NCBI GenBank assembly: GCA_017959225.1
Contig: JAGDBD010000002.1
Location: 1 to 45,063 of the forward strand
Reading direction: 5' to 3'
Length of the DNA stretch: 45,063 nucleotides
DNA from: Fibrobacter sp.
GTDB taxonomy: Bacteria; Fibrobacterota; Fibrobacteria; Fibrobacterales; Fibrobacteraceae
Shown: piece after piece, positions 1 to 7,268 of the stretch
Layout of the letters: each line of letters starts with the position of its first letter
How positions within the stretch are numbered: position 1 is the first letter of the stretch
Program-made: the position numbers and the translations under genes
Notes under the pieces: model-generated
What the model saw: only the letters and a program-made list of their open reading frames with translations
Database searches by the model: none
What the model was told of the DNA's origin: nothing

Positions 1-842
1 GAAAGACCGAGCTGCTTGGCAACGACTTCCTGGAGGTAGTCCTTGACAGAGAGCTTCTTCGGGTTCTTTTCGGACATGAAGAATTCCTGGTCTTCGAGAA
101 CGATTTCCTTGAGCACCTTGGCGACGCGGCCGTCAATCTGGCGCTGCAGGAATTCGGGCTTCGGAGCCTTGCCGGAAGCTTCGATCTGAGCCTTGGCAAT
201 TTCCTTTTCCTTTTCGATCGTTTCAGCCGGAACTGCAGCATCGTTCAATGCAACCGGAGCGAAAGCAGCGGCCTGCATAGCGATGTCCTTAGCAGCAGCC
301 TTGAGGGCAGCTTCGTCAGCAGAACCTTCGTAGGAAAGTTCAGTAATCACACCGATCTTACCGTTCATGTGGCTGTAAACGCCAAACACGGAGTTCGGGG
401 CTTTCTTGATTTCCTGGAACTTGCGGAAGTCGATGTTTTCCTGGATCTTGACGAGCACGTCCTGAAGCACATCGTTCACCTTCTTGCCGTCCACAACAGC
501 GTTCTTCAAGTCTTCCACAGAGGCGACAGCCTGAGTTTCAACAGCCTTGACAGCCAAGTTTGCGAGAGCGACGAAGTCGGCGTTGTTAGAAACAGGTTCC
601 GTTTCGCAAGAAAGTTCGAAAGCAGCAGCTTTGTCAGCCGTTTCTACGAGGTAGATACGGCCTTCCTTCGCAGCCTTGTCTGCGCGCTTTGCAGCGACAG
701 CAGCACCCTGCTTGCGGAGGAGTTCAACAGCCTTGTCCTGATCGCCTTCAGCTTCGATCAAAACCTTCTTGCACTGCATCATGCCCACGCCAGTCTTCTG
801 ACGGAGCTCGTTAACCATAGCGGCAGTAATTTGAATTGCCAT
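1..842 (-). CDS. tsf: Elongation factor Ts (3' end outside window)
   Basis: Translation on the minus strand from ATG at 842 gives an EF-Ts N-terminus (MAIQITAAMVNELRQKTGVG), followed by the family's conserved KKALxEAxGD-like segment (read here as KKVLIEAEGDQDKAVELLRK) and the core CETEPVSNNADFVALAN. EF-Ts is the cytoplasmic guanine-nucleotide exchange factor for EF-Tu. About 280 codons are present and the frame runs off position 1, so the extreme C-terminus is missing from this window. The start is fixed by the Shine-Dalgarno GAGG, which lies inside the last codons of rpsB. Only 2 nt separate the rpsB stop from this ATG, so the two are co-transcribed, and probably translationally coupled, in the usual rpsB-tsf order. 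Confidence 0.96.
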   Translation of the reverse strand, partial: MAIQITAAMVNELRQKTGVGMMQCKKVLIEAEGDQDKAVELLRKQGAAVAAKRADKAAKEGRIYLVETADKAAAFELSCETEPVSNNADFVALANLAVKAVETQAVASVEDLKNAVVDGKKVNDVLQDVLVKIQENIDFRKFQEIKKAPNSVFGVYSHMNGKIGVITELSYEGSADEAALKAAAKDIAMQAAAFAPVALNDAAVPAETIEKEKEIAKAQIEASGKAPKPEFLQRQIDGRVAKVLKEIVLEDQEFFMSEKNPKKLSVKDYLQEVVAKQLGL

Positions 843-844
843 TA

Positions 845-1660
845 TTACTTTTCCTCAGATTTTGCGGACTTGTCTTCTGCCTTGTCAGCGGACTTACGCG
901 GACGGCTGGAACGCTTGCGCTGAACCGGAGCGTCATCGTACTTCTTGGCAGCGGATTCTGCATCAGCATTCTTAGCGACTTCGGAACGAGTCGTTACGTT
1001 GTCTGCAATGTAGTCCACGATGAGCTTGATGGACTTCACAGCGTCATCGTTAGCCGGAACCGGGTAATCCACGAGGGTCGGATCGACGTTCGTGTCGCAG
1101 ATACCGATGATAGGAATGTGGAGACGACGAGCTTCTGCCACAGCGATGTGTTCGTGGTGGAGGTCCGTGACAACAATGAGGCCCGGGAGGGTTGCCATTT
1201 CACGGATACCGCCGAAGACGCTGAGCATCTTGTCGCGGAGACGAGTCTTGTCGAGGACTTCCTTCTTGGAAAGAACCTTGAAGAGACCTTCGGATTCCAT
1301 CTGGTCGATCTTGTCGATCTGCTTGATGGACTTGCGAACAGTCTGGAAGTTGGTGAGCATACCACCGAGCCAACGGTTGGAAACGAAGAAGTGGTTGGTC
1401 TTCTTAGCAGCTTCTTCAACGATAGCGCGTGCGGTCGGCTTGGTACCGACGAAGAGAACGCTCTTACCTTCGCTCGAAATACGAGCAGCGACCTTGCCAG
1501 CTTCTTCGAGGAGCTTGATCGTCTTGTCGAGGTTGATGACGTAGATGTCATTCTTCTTGGCAAGGATGTACGGCTTCATCTTCGGGTTCCAACGCTGAGC
1601 CTGGTGACCAAAGTGAGCGCCTGCAGAGAGCAATTCTTCAACGGAAGGCAAATTTGCCAT
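845..1660 (-). CDS. rpsB: 30S ribosomal protein S2
   Basis: 271 aa, close to the usual S2 length plus a charged tail. The start ATG at 1660 gives MANLPSVEELLSAGAHFGHQ, the canonical S2 N-terminus, with an AAGGA ribosome binding site about 8 nt upstream; the frame is open further upstream but that part is the leader. Visible S2 signatures are RWNPKMKPYI, the FVGTKPTARAIVEEAA segment, NRWLGGMLTNFQTVRKSI and PGLIVVTDLHHEHIAVAEA. The last 30 or so residues form a lysine- and serine-rich extension beyond the conserved fold. First gene of the rpsB-tsf operon. A separate promoter and leader lie upstream, so it is not simply a read-through product of the lipoprotein gene before it. Confidence 0.97.
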   Translation of the reverse strand: MANLPSVEELLSAGAHFGHQAQRWNPKMKPYILAKKNDIYVINLDKTIKLLEEAGKVAARISSEGKSVLFVGTKPTARAIVEEAAKKTNHFFVSNRWLGGMLTNFQTVRKSIKQIDKIDQMESEGLFKVLSKKEVLDKTRLRDKMLSVFGGIREMATLPGLIVVTDLHHEHIAVAEARRLHIPIIGICDTNVDPTLVDYPVPANDDAVKSIKLIVDYIADNVTTRSEVAKNADAESAAKKYDDAPVQRKRSSRPRKSADKAEDKSAKSEEK

Positions 1661-1778
1661 GATGTTTTTCCTTTTTTCGGTTATTCTTCCCGGCCTGAAC
1701 GAAATCGCAAAGCGGGACCTGATTTGGGTTAAAGTCCAGCCACCGAAGCGATTTTTTACAAGCCGGTGCTTGGTTATA

Positions 1779-1798
1779 CCCTGGCGAAATTGCCAAGG
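1779..1798 (-). promoter_or_regulatory. 5'-terminal hairpin of the rpsB leader
   Basis: On the minus strand CCTTGGC, loop AATTTC, GCCAGGG forms a 7-bp stem with one G-U pair. It sits almost exactly at the transcription start predicted from the -10 at 1806-1811. A second possible stem (CACCG...CGGTG, about 1744-1775) follows within the roughly 140-nt leader. Long structured leaders in front of ribosomal protein operons are often autoregulatory; that role is inferred here. Confidence 0.4.
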
Positions 1799-1805
1799 CA
1801 GGGTA

Positions 1806-1834
1806 AATTTAGCAAAAGGCAAGAACCCTAGCAA
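1806..1834 (-). promoter_or_regulatory. Putative promoter of rpsB-tsf
   Basis: Minus strand: -35 TTGCTA (1829-1834), 17-bp spacer, -10 TAAATT (1806-1811). The predicted start near 1799 leaves a leader of about 140 nt. The hexamers resemble those seen before rplM (TTGCTT/TAATTT) and the GH9 gene (TTGCGG/TAAATT). Confidence 0.5.
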
Positions 1835-1852
1835 CTGCGCTCTAAGCAAATA

Positions 1853-2788
1853 TCACGGATTCTCGGCATCTGCACCGCTCGAGCTGCTGCAATAGGGATT
1901 ATCCGGATCAGCACATGGATCCTGGGGAATCGTCTGATAGCAGCGGACAGCCGCTCCTACAGTCTTTTTCACCGTAAAATCGATATTTCTGCTGAAACTA
2001 ATTCCGTAATTTCCTTCCTTAGCATAAAGGCTTCCACGGCCACCCACATCCTTACCGCCGCCCTGCACGGACCAGTAATAGAAATTTTCGCCAACTTCCT
2101 TAAATTCGCCGTCTTCATAATAGCCACCGGGCAAAGCTGTGAAGCCAAGCGCATTCGTGCAACCTTCGAGCCTCCAGCCTTCCTGCGCGCAATACTCAAC
2201 CGCCTGAATTTTCCACACAAATTCTGCCCAAACCCATTTGTCGGCATACAGGAACCAACCGTCAGGACAAAGTCCCTGGTATTCAAGGTTCATGGGCATT
2301 CCTGTTTTGCCGGTAAACTCTTCATCGTTGTATTTGGGATCTACATTCATGGCCGCAGCCCAAGTATAAAGACGCCCGTACTTGGAACAGGAATCCCGAT
2401 CGTTATTCGGGCACCCGGAGCGTCCTAACAAATTCGGATTGGCGAGGGAATCCGCATAGTTCAAGTTTTCAGCCATAAAGCGGATGTAGCCATCTACTTC
2501 TATATACTTGTACACATGTCCGTCACGTTCGTCAGTAACCTCTCCATAAGAAAGCGCCGGATTCAAGTAATTCCACGCGAGATGCTTTTCGACATAGGGA
2601 GCAGAGCTGGAGCTTTCTGCAGAAGACGACATTTCGGAAGAAGAGCTGAGCATCAAAGAACTCGACGACTCTTCCAAAGGCTCAATCTGAGAGCTGGACG
2701 ATTCCAACGGTTCCGGGGACGAACCGGAATCGCCACCGCAAGAAATCAGCAAGCCACCCAAGCAGAACAAACCCAATAGTTTCCGCAT
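1853..2788 (-). CDS. FISUMP-domain surface lipoprotein
   Basis: 311 aa. It has a lipoprotein signal peptide ending in the lipobox LLISC with the lipidated Cys at residue 17, then a serine-rich linker (about residues 20-65). The C-terminal domain has the pattern of the Fibrobacter succinogenes major paralogous (FISUMP) family: YKYIEVDGYIRFMAENLNY, a CSKYGRLYTWAAAM block, LCPDGWFL, GFTALPGGYY and a terminal AAVRCYQ. Paralogues with this layout are abundant in Fibrobacter. The domain's function is not established; cell-surface or envelope location is inferred from the lipobox and linker. Start ATG at 2788 has GGAG about 9 nt upstream. It lies between the rplM-rpsI and rpsB-tsf operons on the same strand with about 190 nt to rpsB, so it is probably its own unit. 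Confidence 0.85.
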   Translation of the reverse strand: MRKLLGLFCLGGLLISCGGDSGSSPEPLESSSSQIEPLEESSSSLMLSSSSEMSSSAESSSSAPYVEKHLAWNYLNPALSYGEVTDERDGHVYKYIEVDGYIRFMAENLNYADSLANPNLLGRSGCPNNDRDSCSKYGRLYTWAAAMNVDPKYNDEEFTGKTGMPMNLEYQGLCPDGWFLYADKWVWAEFVWKIQAVEYCAQEGWRLEGCTNALGFTALPGGYYEDGEFKEVGENFYYWSVQGGGKDVGGRGSLYAKEGNYGISFSRNIDFTVKKTVGAAVRCYQTIPQDPCADPDNPYCSSSSGADAENP

Positions 2789-3052
2789 AAATTAATTCTC
2801 CATATTTCCAAAAAGTGAGGATTCTCCCTCTTTTCAAACAAAAATAACCTATTTAAAATACGCGATCGTCTGTAAACGTTTTTTTACAAGATTAAGTTGT
2901 TAGAATCCATTCTCTAAAACATCGATCGCGACAAAGAGAGCCTTCGCAAGCCGAGGCACGGCGATTTGATTGCTTCGCTACGCACGCATTTACATGTTGC
3001 ACGAAACGCGCCTCTCTATGGCAGGCGCACAGCGTCATACCAGCAGTGCCCT
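2789..3052. other. Intergenic region, no gene recognised
   Basis: The AT-rich part next to the lipoprotein (2789-2910) should carry its promoter, but no convincing -35/-10 pair was found. It contains the 8-bp inverted pair CGCGATCG (2861-2868) and CGATCGCG (2923-2930), 54 nt apart. The stretch 2930-3050 is clearly richer in GC and has no open frame of note on either strand; no tRNA or known RNA motif was recognised in it. Confidence 0.4.
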
Positions 3053-3088
3053 AAAAAAAGAAAAGCTCCCATAAGGGAGCTTTTCTTT
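3053..3088 (-). terminator. Rho-independent terminator after rpsI
   Basis: A perfect 14-bp stem (3057-3070 with 3075-3088; loop ATAA on the plus strand, core GCTCCC/GGGAGC), followed on the minus strand by a run of seven T (3059-3053). It lies 27 nt past the rpsI stop. The A-rich flank on the other side means it could also stop plus-strand transcription. Confidence 0.9.
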
Positions 3089-3114
3089 GAATTTTGCAAT
3101 TCGAGAAGCGGAGA

Positions 3115-3519
3115 TTAGCGCTTGGAGAACTGGAAGTTCTTACGAGCCTTCTTGTGGCCGAACTTCTTACGTTCCACAGCACGAGAGTCGCGAGTCATGA
3201 GACCCTGCTTCTTGAGAGCGGACTTGTCTTCTGCATTGTTTGCGACGAGAGCGCGAGCAATGCCGAGACGAACTGCACCCATCTGGCCAGCAATGCCGCC
3301 GCCGTGAGCGTTAACTTCGACGTCCCACTGATCACCGTTTTCGAGGACTGCGAACGGGAGGTTTACAATCATGTTCTGAACGTCAGAGTGGAAGTATTCC
3401 TTAAAATCGCGACCGTTGATGGTGCGCTTGCCGGTACCCGGCTTCAAGATAACAGCAGCGATGGCGTTCTTGCGACGACCGGTGCCACGGTAGATCTTCT
3501 TAGATTTTGCGGTAGTAAT
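3115..3519 (-). CDS. rpsI: 30S ribosomal protein S9, apparent ATT start
   Basis: 134 aa when read from ATT at 3519. The S9 hallmarks are all there: YRGTGRRKNAIAAV near the N-terminus, KPGTGKRTINGRDFKEYF, the glycine-rich AHGGGIAGQMGAVRLGIARA, and the C-terminal tail ending KNFQFSKR, which reaches the decoding site in the known S9 structure. No ATG, GTG or TTG exists between the in-frame TAA just upstream and the conserved YRGTG block; the first conventional candidate (TTG, codon 25) would delete that block. An ATT codon sits 8 nt after a perfect GGAGG (3528-3532), the spacing of a true start. The gene follows rplM by 16 nt in the classic rplM-rpsI operon. Confidence 0.93.
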   Translation of the reverse strand: MTTAKSKKIYRGTGRRKNAIAAVILKPGTGKRTINGRDFKEYFHSDVQNMIVNLPFAVLENGDQWDVEVNAHGGGIAGQMGAVRLGIARALVANNAEDKSALKKQGLMTRDSRAVERKKFGHKKARKNFQFSKR

Positions 3520-3532
3520 AGCTTTATCCTCC
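3517..3532 (-). promoter_or_regulatory. Ribosome binding site and ATT start of rpsI
   Basis: Minus strand GGAGG (3532-3528), spacer ATAAAGCT, then ATT (3519-3517) opening the S9 frame. The strong Shine-Dalgarno at optimal distance and the lack of any other start codon upstream of conserved S9 residues decide the start. Confidence 0.75.
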
Positions 3533-3535
3533 GTC

Positions 3536-3970
3536 CTAGAAATCGATGCTTACGGTTTCGAGGTGTTGGGCTGCGTGCGGCTGTTCCGCGCCAGCGTAGA
3601 TTTTGAGTTTCTTCAGCATCTTCTTGCCGAGTGCGCTATGCGGGAGCATGCCCCAGATAGCTTCGGTAAGCGGAGCAGTCGGGTGCTTGGCGATCAAATC
3701 AGAATAAGTGATCCAGCGTTCGCCACCGATGTGACCGGTGTGATGGAAATACTGCTTCTGTTCAGCCTTCTTACCGGTGGTAAGAACCTTTTCTGCATTG
3801 ATAATCACCACGTAGTCGCCAGTGTCGACGTTCGGGGAGTAGATAGCCTTGTGCTTGCCCATCAAAAGGCGAGCAGCAGCGGTAGCAACGCGGCCGAGGG
3901 GCTTGCCTTCAGCGTCGATGAGCTTCCACTGACGAGTGACCGTCTTCGGGTTCACCATAATGGTTTTCAT
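3536..3970 (-). CDS. rplM: 50S ribosomal protein L13
   Basis: 144 aa, the normal L13 length. Recognised from RQWKLIDAEGKPLGRVATAAARLLMGKHK, the DTGDYVVIINAEKVLTTGKK block, YFHHTGHIGG and the GMLPHSALGKKMLKKLKIYAGAEQPHAAQ region. It is an early-assembly 23S rRNA-binding protein of the large subunit. Start ATG at 3970 has AGAGGA 6 nt upstream. First gene of the rplM-rpsI operon, with its own promoter and a short leader hairpin upstream. Confidence 0.97.
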   Translation of the reverse strand: MKTIMVNPKTVTRQWKLIDAEGKPLGRVATAAARLLMGKHKAIYSPNVDTGDYVVIINAEKVLTTGKKAEQKQYFHHTGHIGGERWITYSDLIAKHPTAPLTEAIWGMLPHSALGKKMLKKLKIYAGAEQPHAAQHLETVSIDF

Positions 3971-3988
3971 GTCATTCCTCTAAAGTTT

Positions 3989-4013
3989 CTGCAAGCACAA
4001 AAACGTGTCGCAG
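3989..4013 (-). promoter_or_regulatory. Leader hairpin upstream of rplM
   Basis: Minus strand CTGC-GA-CAC, loop GTTTTT, GTG-CTT-GCAG: a two-part stem within the roughly 47-nt leader, ending 18 nt before the rplM start codon. L13 autoregulates this operon through its leader in other bacteria; that it does so here is inference from position and structure only. Confidence 0.35.
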
Positions 4014-4023
4014 TCCGGGATCA

Positions 4024-4051
4024 AAATTAGAAACCCTGATGCAAAAAGCAA
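4024..4051 (-). promoter_or_regulatory. Putative promoter of rplM-rpsI
   Basis: Minus strand -35 TTGCTT (4046-4051), 16-bp spacer, -10 TAATTT (4024-4029). The -10 continues as TAATTTTG, which also fits the Bacteroidetes-type TAnnTTTG element. Confidence 0.5.
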
Positions 4052-4102
4052 GGGCAAAAAAGTCTTATTTTTGCACTTTTTGGCTAAGATACAGCCATTT
4101 TT

Positions 4103-4140
4103 ATTCTATCAATTATACCAATCACTACAATTGATAGAAT
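4103..4140. repeat. Perfect 12-bp inverted repeat between GH9 gene and rplM
   Basis: ATTCTATCAATT (4103-4114) and AATTGATAGAAT (4129-4140) are perfect inverted copies with a 14-nt spacer that contains TATAAT on the minus strand. It lies downstream of the GH9 stop and upstream of the rplM promoter. There is no T run after it, so it may be an AT-rich transcription stop or a protein-binding dyad. Confidence 0.6.
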
Positions 4141-4172
4141 ACATTTCCTCGTTTCAGGGTCCATTTCCCCAT

Positions 4173-6293
4173 CTACTTCACCAAAATTTTGCGGGAGCCA
4201 AGTCCATTCACCTGCACCATGTAAATTCCATTTGGCAAGTTTTCAAGGTTCACCGTAGTCTTTGCAGAAGCAAGGATTTCTCGGTGGAATCGCTGACCGT
4301 TCAGGTTTGCAATCGTGAGAACCTTGCCAGTCTGGTGTTCTTTAAGGCTCACCGTGAGCAAACGATTTTGCTGTTGAATACTGAAGGTCGCCACCGGCTT
4401 CGCTTTAGGCAGTGTGGATTTGGAAAGATCCGACGAAACTTCATCGTAACGCGTTGCAAGCGCCATAAGGTACCACGTCGTATGCGGAATCCATTGTTCA
4501 ATCCAGCGCCAGTTCTGCCAAGATTCAGTAAAGCCGACAGATCCGACTCCGTCCGAATCCCAAGCAATTCCAGAACCGTCCACATTTTTCCCCGTAATGC
4601 CGTTTGCAATGCCGCCAGCAAGCGTTGCGTCATAATTAGATTGACCATCATAAATTCTTGGATTTTTAAGCCCCTTGCCGTACATCATGCAGACCCCATA
4701 AGGATTCTTTCCCAAAATCCAGTCCAACTGATTCGTCGCATACTTTTCCGATTCAGTCCGAGGTTCATTTAAAACGGTTGCCGCATAAGCCACCGCAGCC
4801 GAAAGGCTTGCAATACGCGCATCTTCACCCTGCCACCAATATCCGCTTTCGTTGTCATGGGGAATAAAGAATCCGTCTTTAAGCTTTCCGTCCGTCAAAT
4901 ACGTTTGGCGCGCATAGCCAAAAGGATTATCCTCCTGGTTCGTCATCCGAATTAACCAATCGTAATGCGTTTTTACCGTTGCAAGTGCCGTTTGCGCATA
5001 ATTATTCGAGCAGCCACAACCCAAGCAAGTCGGGCAAGCCCATACGTTTGCAAACGAGCCTTCTAAAGATTCATCATGCTCCGTATAATCTAGTTTCGCT
5101 TCCACCTCTGCATAACGAATCAGGGCAATCAGCGGAAGACCGGCGTCACTTGCATGCCAAAATGGACGAGTCTTCGCGTCGTCGCTCCAAAAGAATCCGG
5201 TTTCGCTCAAGCGACCAATCAAATGGATGGCACGGGTACGCGCAGTCATCAGATAGGATTTATCACCTGTCGCTGCATAAAGTTCCGTTGCAGCGAGAAG
5301 TGCCGTGTAATCATCGATAATATTTTCTTTGCCGTCATCGCAATAGGCGCAAGCCCCATCCATTGTCTGTTTAGACTGCAAATGTTCAAAGGCACGAATG
5401 GCACCTGCTAAATACTGCGCACGTGTAGAATCGCCATCCTTTTCGAGAGTCGAAGCCTTTGCAAGAGCGGCAATGGCCATGCCGCCACCTTCACGGAAAG
5501 CCGTTTGATAATCTGCACTCTTGTCTCCATCCGGTCCGCTGAACGCACAAATTTCACGTGTTGAAGCCGGATCGCCCCAACCGTCAAAAACGGTCATGTA
5601 GAAATACCCTTCGGGACTTAACATGCGAAGCAAAAAGTCTGCACCGTAAAGGGCTTCCGTTTGGGGATCCGTTTTTGCCGAAGCTGCAACAGCAGCAATG
5701 TATGTAGGAATATGTTCTGCCGTAAAAGCAAGAACCCAAACAGAAAGCGGAATCTGCTGCGGGTTCAAATAGTTCGCATAGGAAAGGTGAGAAAAATATT
5801 TGCTCACGTCACCGCTGGCATCATACCAGCCGCCCTGCACATTGCGTCTTTCGCTCGAACCGTAAATGCCGATAGACGCATCCAAATTAAAAATGTACGG
5901 ATCATCGGCACGGTCATCGTAAAAATAGTCGAGAACCGTTGAAAGCGTATTCGTCGAAAGGGCATATTCCGAAACCGTAAACGCTCCCGAAGTCGAACCG
6001 TCTGCAAGTTGAACCGTGTAAGTTCCCGCTGAAAGATCCGACCCCAGATCAATCGTATAAAAGCTTCCGGCAGAAAGCCAGTTGTCGGGATTGAACCCTT
6101 GCGAAAGCGTCCCTGTCGAAACTACAGCGCCATCCTTGAATAGCGAATAAGCCGTATTCCCAAGATCGGTCGTATTTTTTACAATGACCGTTACCGGTTT
6201 TCCCTTATCATAGCCGACCTGGTTGTAATAAAAAGTCGCTGCGGCATTCGCAAATGCCACAAACCCCAAAGATGCGAAGAAAAGTCTTTTCAT
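4173..6293 (-). CDS. GH9 endoglucanase with C-terminal sorting-type domain
   Basis: 706 aa secreted glycoside hydrolase, expected to cut beta-1,4-glucan internally. Order: signal peptide (residues 1-17, AFANA cleavage site); an Ig-like CelD N-terminal domain starting YYNQVGYDKGKPV (about 20-110); GH9 catalytic domain (about 115-630). The catalytic base region GGWYDASGDVSKYF (154-167) carries D158 and D162, followed by an LDWILGKNPYGVC segment and a late VGFTESWQNWRWIEQW block where the catalytic acid is expected. A cysteine cluster CPTCLGCGC lies inside the catalytic domain. The last ~70 residues resemble a type IX secretion sorting domain, with LPNGIYMVQVNGLGSRKILVK-like ending. The ATG has no Shine-Dalgarno and lies 7 nt from a -10. 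Confidence 0.9.
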   Translation of the reverse strand: MKRLFFASLGFVAFANAAATFYYNQVGYDKGKPVTVIVKNTTDLGNTAYSLFKDGAVVSTGTLSQGFNPDNWLSAGSFYTIDLGSDLSAGTYTVQLADGSTSGAFTVSEYALSTNTLSTVLDYFYDDRADDPYIFNLDASIGIYGSSERRNVQGGWYDASGDVSKYFSHLSYANYLNPQQIPLSVWVLAFTAEHIPTYIAAVAASAKTDPQTEALYGADFLLRMLSPEGYFYMTVFDGWGDPASTREICAFSGPDGDKSADYQTAFREGGGMAIAALAKASTLEKDGDSTRAQYLAGAIRAFEHLQSKQTMDGACAYCDDGKENIIDDYTALLAATELYAATGDKSYLMTARTRAIHLIGRLSETGFFWSDDAKTRPFWHASDAGLPLIALIRYAEVEAKLDYTEHDESLEGSFANVWACPTCLGCGCSNNYAQTALATVKTHYDWLIRMTNQEDNPFGYARQTYLTDGKLKDGFFIPHDNESGYWWQGEDARIASLSAAVAYAATVLNEPRTESEKYATNQLDWILGKNPYGVCMMYGKGLKNPRIYDGQSNYDATLAGGIANGITGKNVDGSGIAWDSDGVGSVGFTESWQNWRWIEQWIPHTTWYLMALATRYDEVSSDLSKSTLPKAKPVATFSIQQQNRLLTVSLKEHQTGKVLTIANLNGQRFHREILASAKTTVNLENLPNGIYMVQVNGLGSRKILVK

Positions 6294-6300
6294 ATTTTAC

Positions 6301-6329
6301 AATTTACACTTATTCCAAAGGATCCGCAA
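6301..6329 (-). promoter_or_regulatory. Promoter of the GH9 gene, predicting a leaderless mRNA
   Basis: Minus strand -35 TTGCGG (6324-6329), 17-bp spacer, -10 TAAATT (6301-6306). Counting 7 nt from the -10 puts the start at 6294-6293, the A of the ATG. No ribosome binding site is visible. Confidence 0.5.
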
Positions 6330-6353
6330 AAAGCCTATCCAAAAAAGCTTCAT

Positions 6354-7268
6354 TTAGACGTAAAAAAAGTTCTTCTCGTTTAACACAGATTCACCGTCAT
6401 AACGATAAGCGGCCAGCACTCCCGTTCCCTTGTACGAAGCGATGCTGTAATCTAAGCAGCAAACGTTTGAACGGAAAAGCATCGGTTTCCCTTCTAACCA
6501 ATAATGCCCAAAAAAGTCCGGACGTTCCGTTTCACGGTAAAAATCTCGCATTTGAACTTCTGCAGAAAGCGGTTGTGCAGGAATCTTAACGCCCGGTTGG
6601 AACGACAGATCTTTCAGCGTTTTTCCTTTGGGATCGATCCACCATTTGATGCGAGCTCGGGTGCGAAGCACGTCTTCGCTGTCGCGATAAGACGCTCCAT
6701 TTTCAAGACCCACTTCCGGACCTTGGACCGTGTCCATTACGGCTCGGCGGATCTTTTTGTCCGCAAGGATGCGGAAAAGATTTTCCCTGTTACCGATGGT
6801 TTCTAAGCCTTCGTTTCGCAGCGTCTGAATATTTTCCAGGTCAAAGCATGCGTGCTGAGCTCTAAACCCATCTGTTTCGATAAAAAGCGGAAGCGATAAA
6901 AACCAATCCAGATGATCGAAAAATTCCGGCTGATGCTGTTGAAAAGAAGCGAGGGTTTTGGAATGGATCAAAATTTTGTTGATCGTGTGTTCCCGCAGAT
7001 ACCCGCCGTCAGGATCCTTTTGCCAAAAGTAAAGCGCGTTCAACTCGTGATTGCCCAGTATGGCTTGAGCACTTCCGGCTTCCACCATGTTGCGAACGAT
7101 CCGTACAGCGCCACGAGCGTCCGGGCCGCGGTCAATGTAATCGCCGAGGAAAATAGCCGTATTTGTCGGATGACGATATGCACCGTTCACTTCGGCATAG
7201 CCGAGCTTTTGAAGCAGAGCTTCCAAGCGTTCCCGATGGCCGTGAATGTCTCCGATAAAATCGATCAA
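6354..7268 (-). CDS. Calcineurin-like metallophosphatase (PrpE/Ser-Thr phosphatase type)
   Basis: 304 aa. The three metal-binding motifs of the calcineurin-like phosphoesterase superfamily are intact and near the N-terminus: GDIHG (6-10), GDYIDRG (42-48) and GNHE (72-75). This spacing is that of bacterial PPP-type phosphatases, which include diadenosine-tetraphosphate hydrolases and protein phosphatases; the substrate cannot be decided from sequence. Cytoplasmic, no signal peptide. Its ATG overlaps the nudC stop by 4 nt (ATGA), so the two are translationally coupled. The pairing with nudC makes hydrolysis of a nucleotide or capped-RNA substrate attractive, but that is inference. Confidence 0.85.
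   Translation of the reverse strand: MIDFIGDIHGHRERLEALLQKLGYAEVNGAYRHPTNTAIFLGDYIDRGPDARGAVRIVRNMVEAGSAQAILGNHELNALYFWQKDPDGGYLREHTINKILIHSKTLASFQQHQPEFFDHLDWFLSLPLFIETDGFRAQHACFDLENIQTLRNEGLETIGNRENLFRILADKKIRRAVMDTVQGPEVGLENGASYRDSEDVLRTRARIKWWIDPKGKTLKDLSFQPGVKIPAQPLSAEVQMRDFYRETERPDFFGHYWLEGKPMLFRSNVCCLDYSIASYKGTGVLAAYRYDGESVLNEKNFFYV

Noticed and set aside
836..1732. 298-codon open frame antisense to rpsB
   Set aside because: rpsB is unambiguous; the antisense product has no recognisable domain.
3000..3011. Short match TTTACATGTTGC shared by 2990-3000 and 37879-37890
   Set aside because: A 12-base match, one copy inside the GIY-YIG coding frame; best explained by chance.
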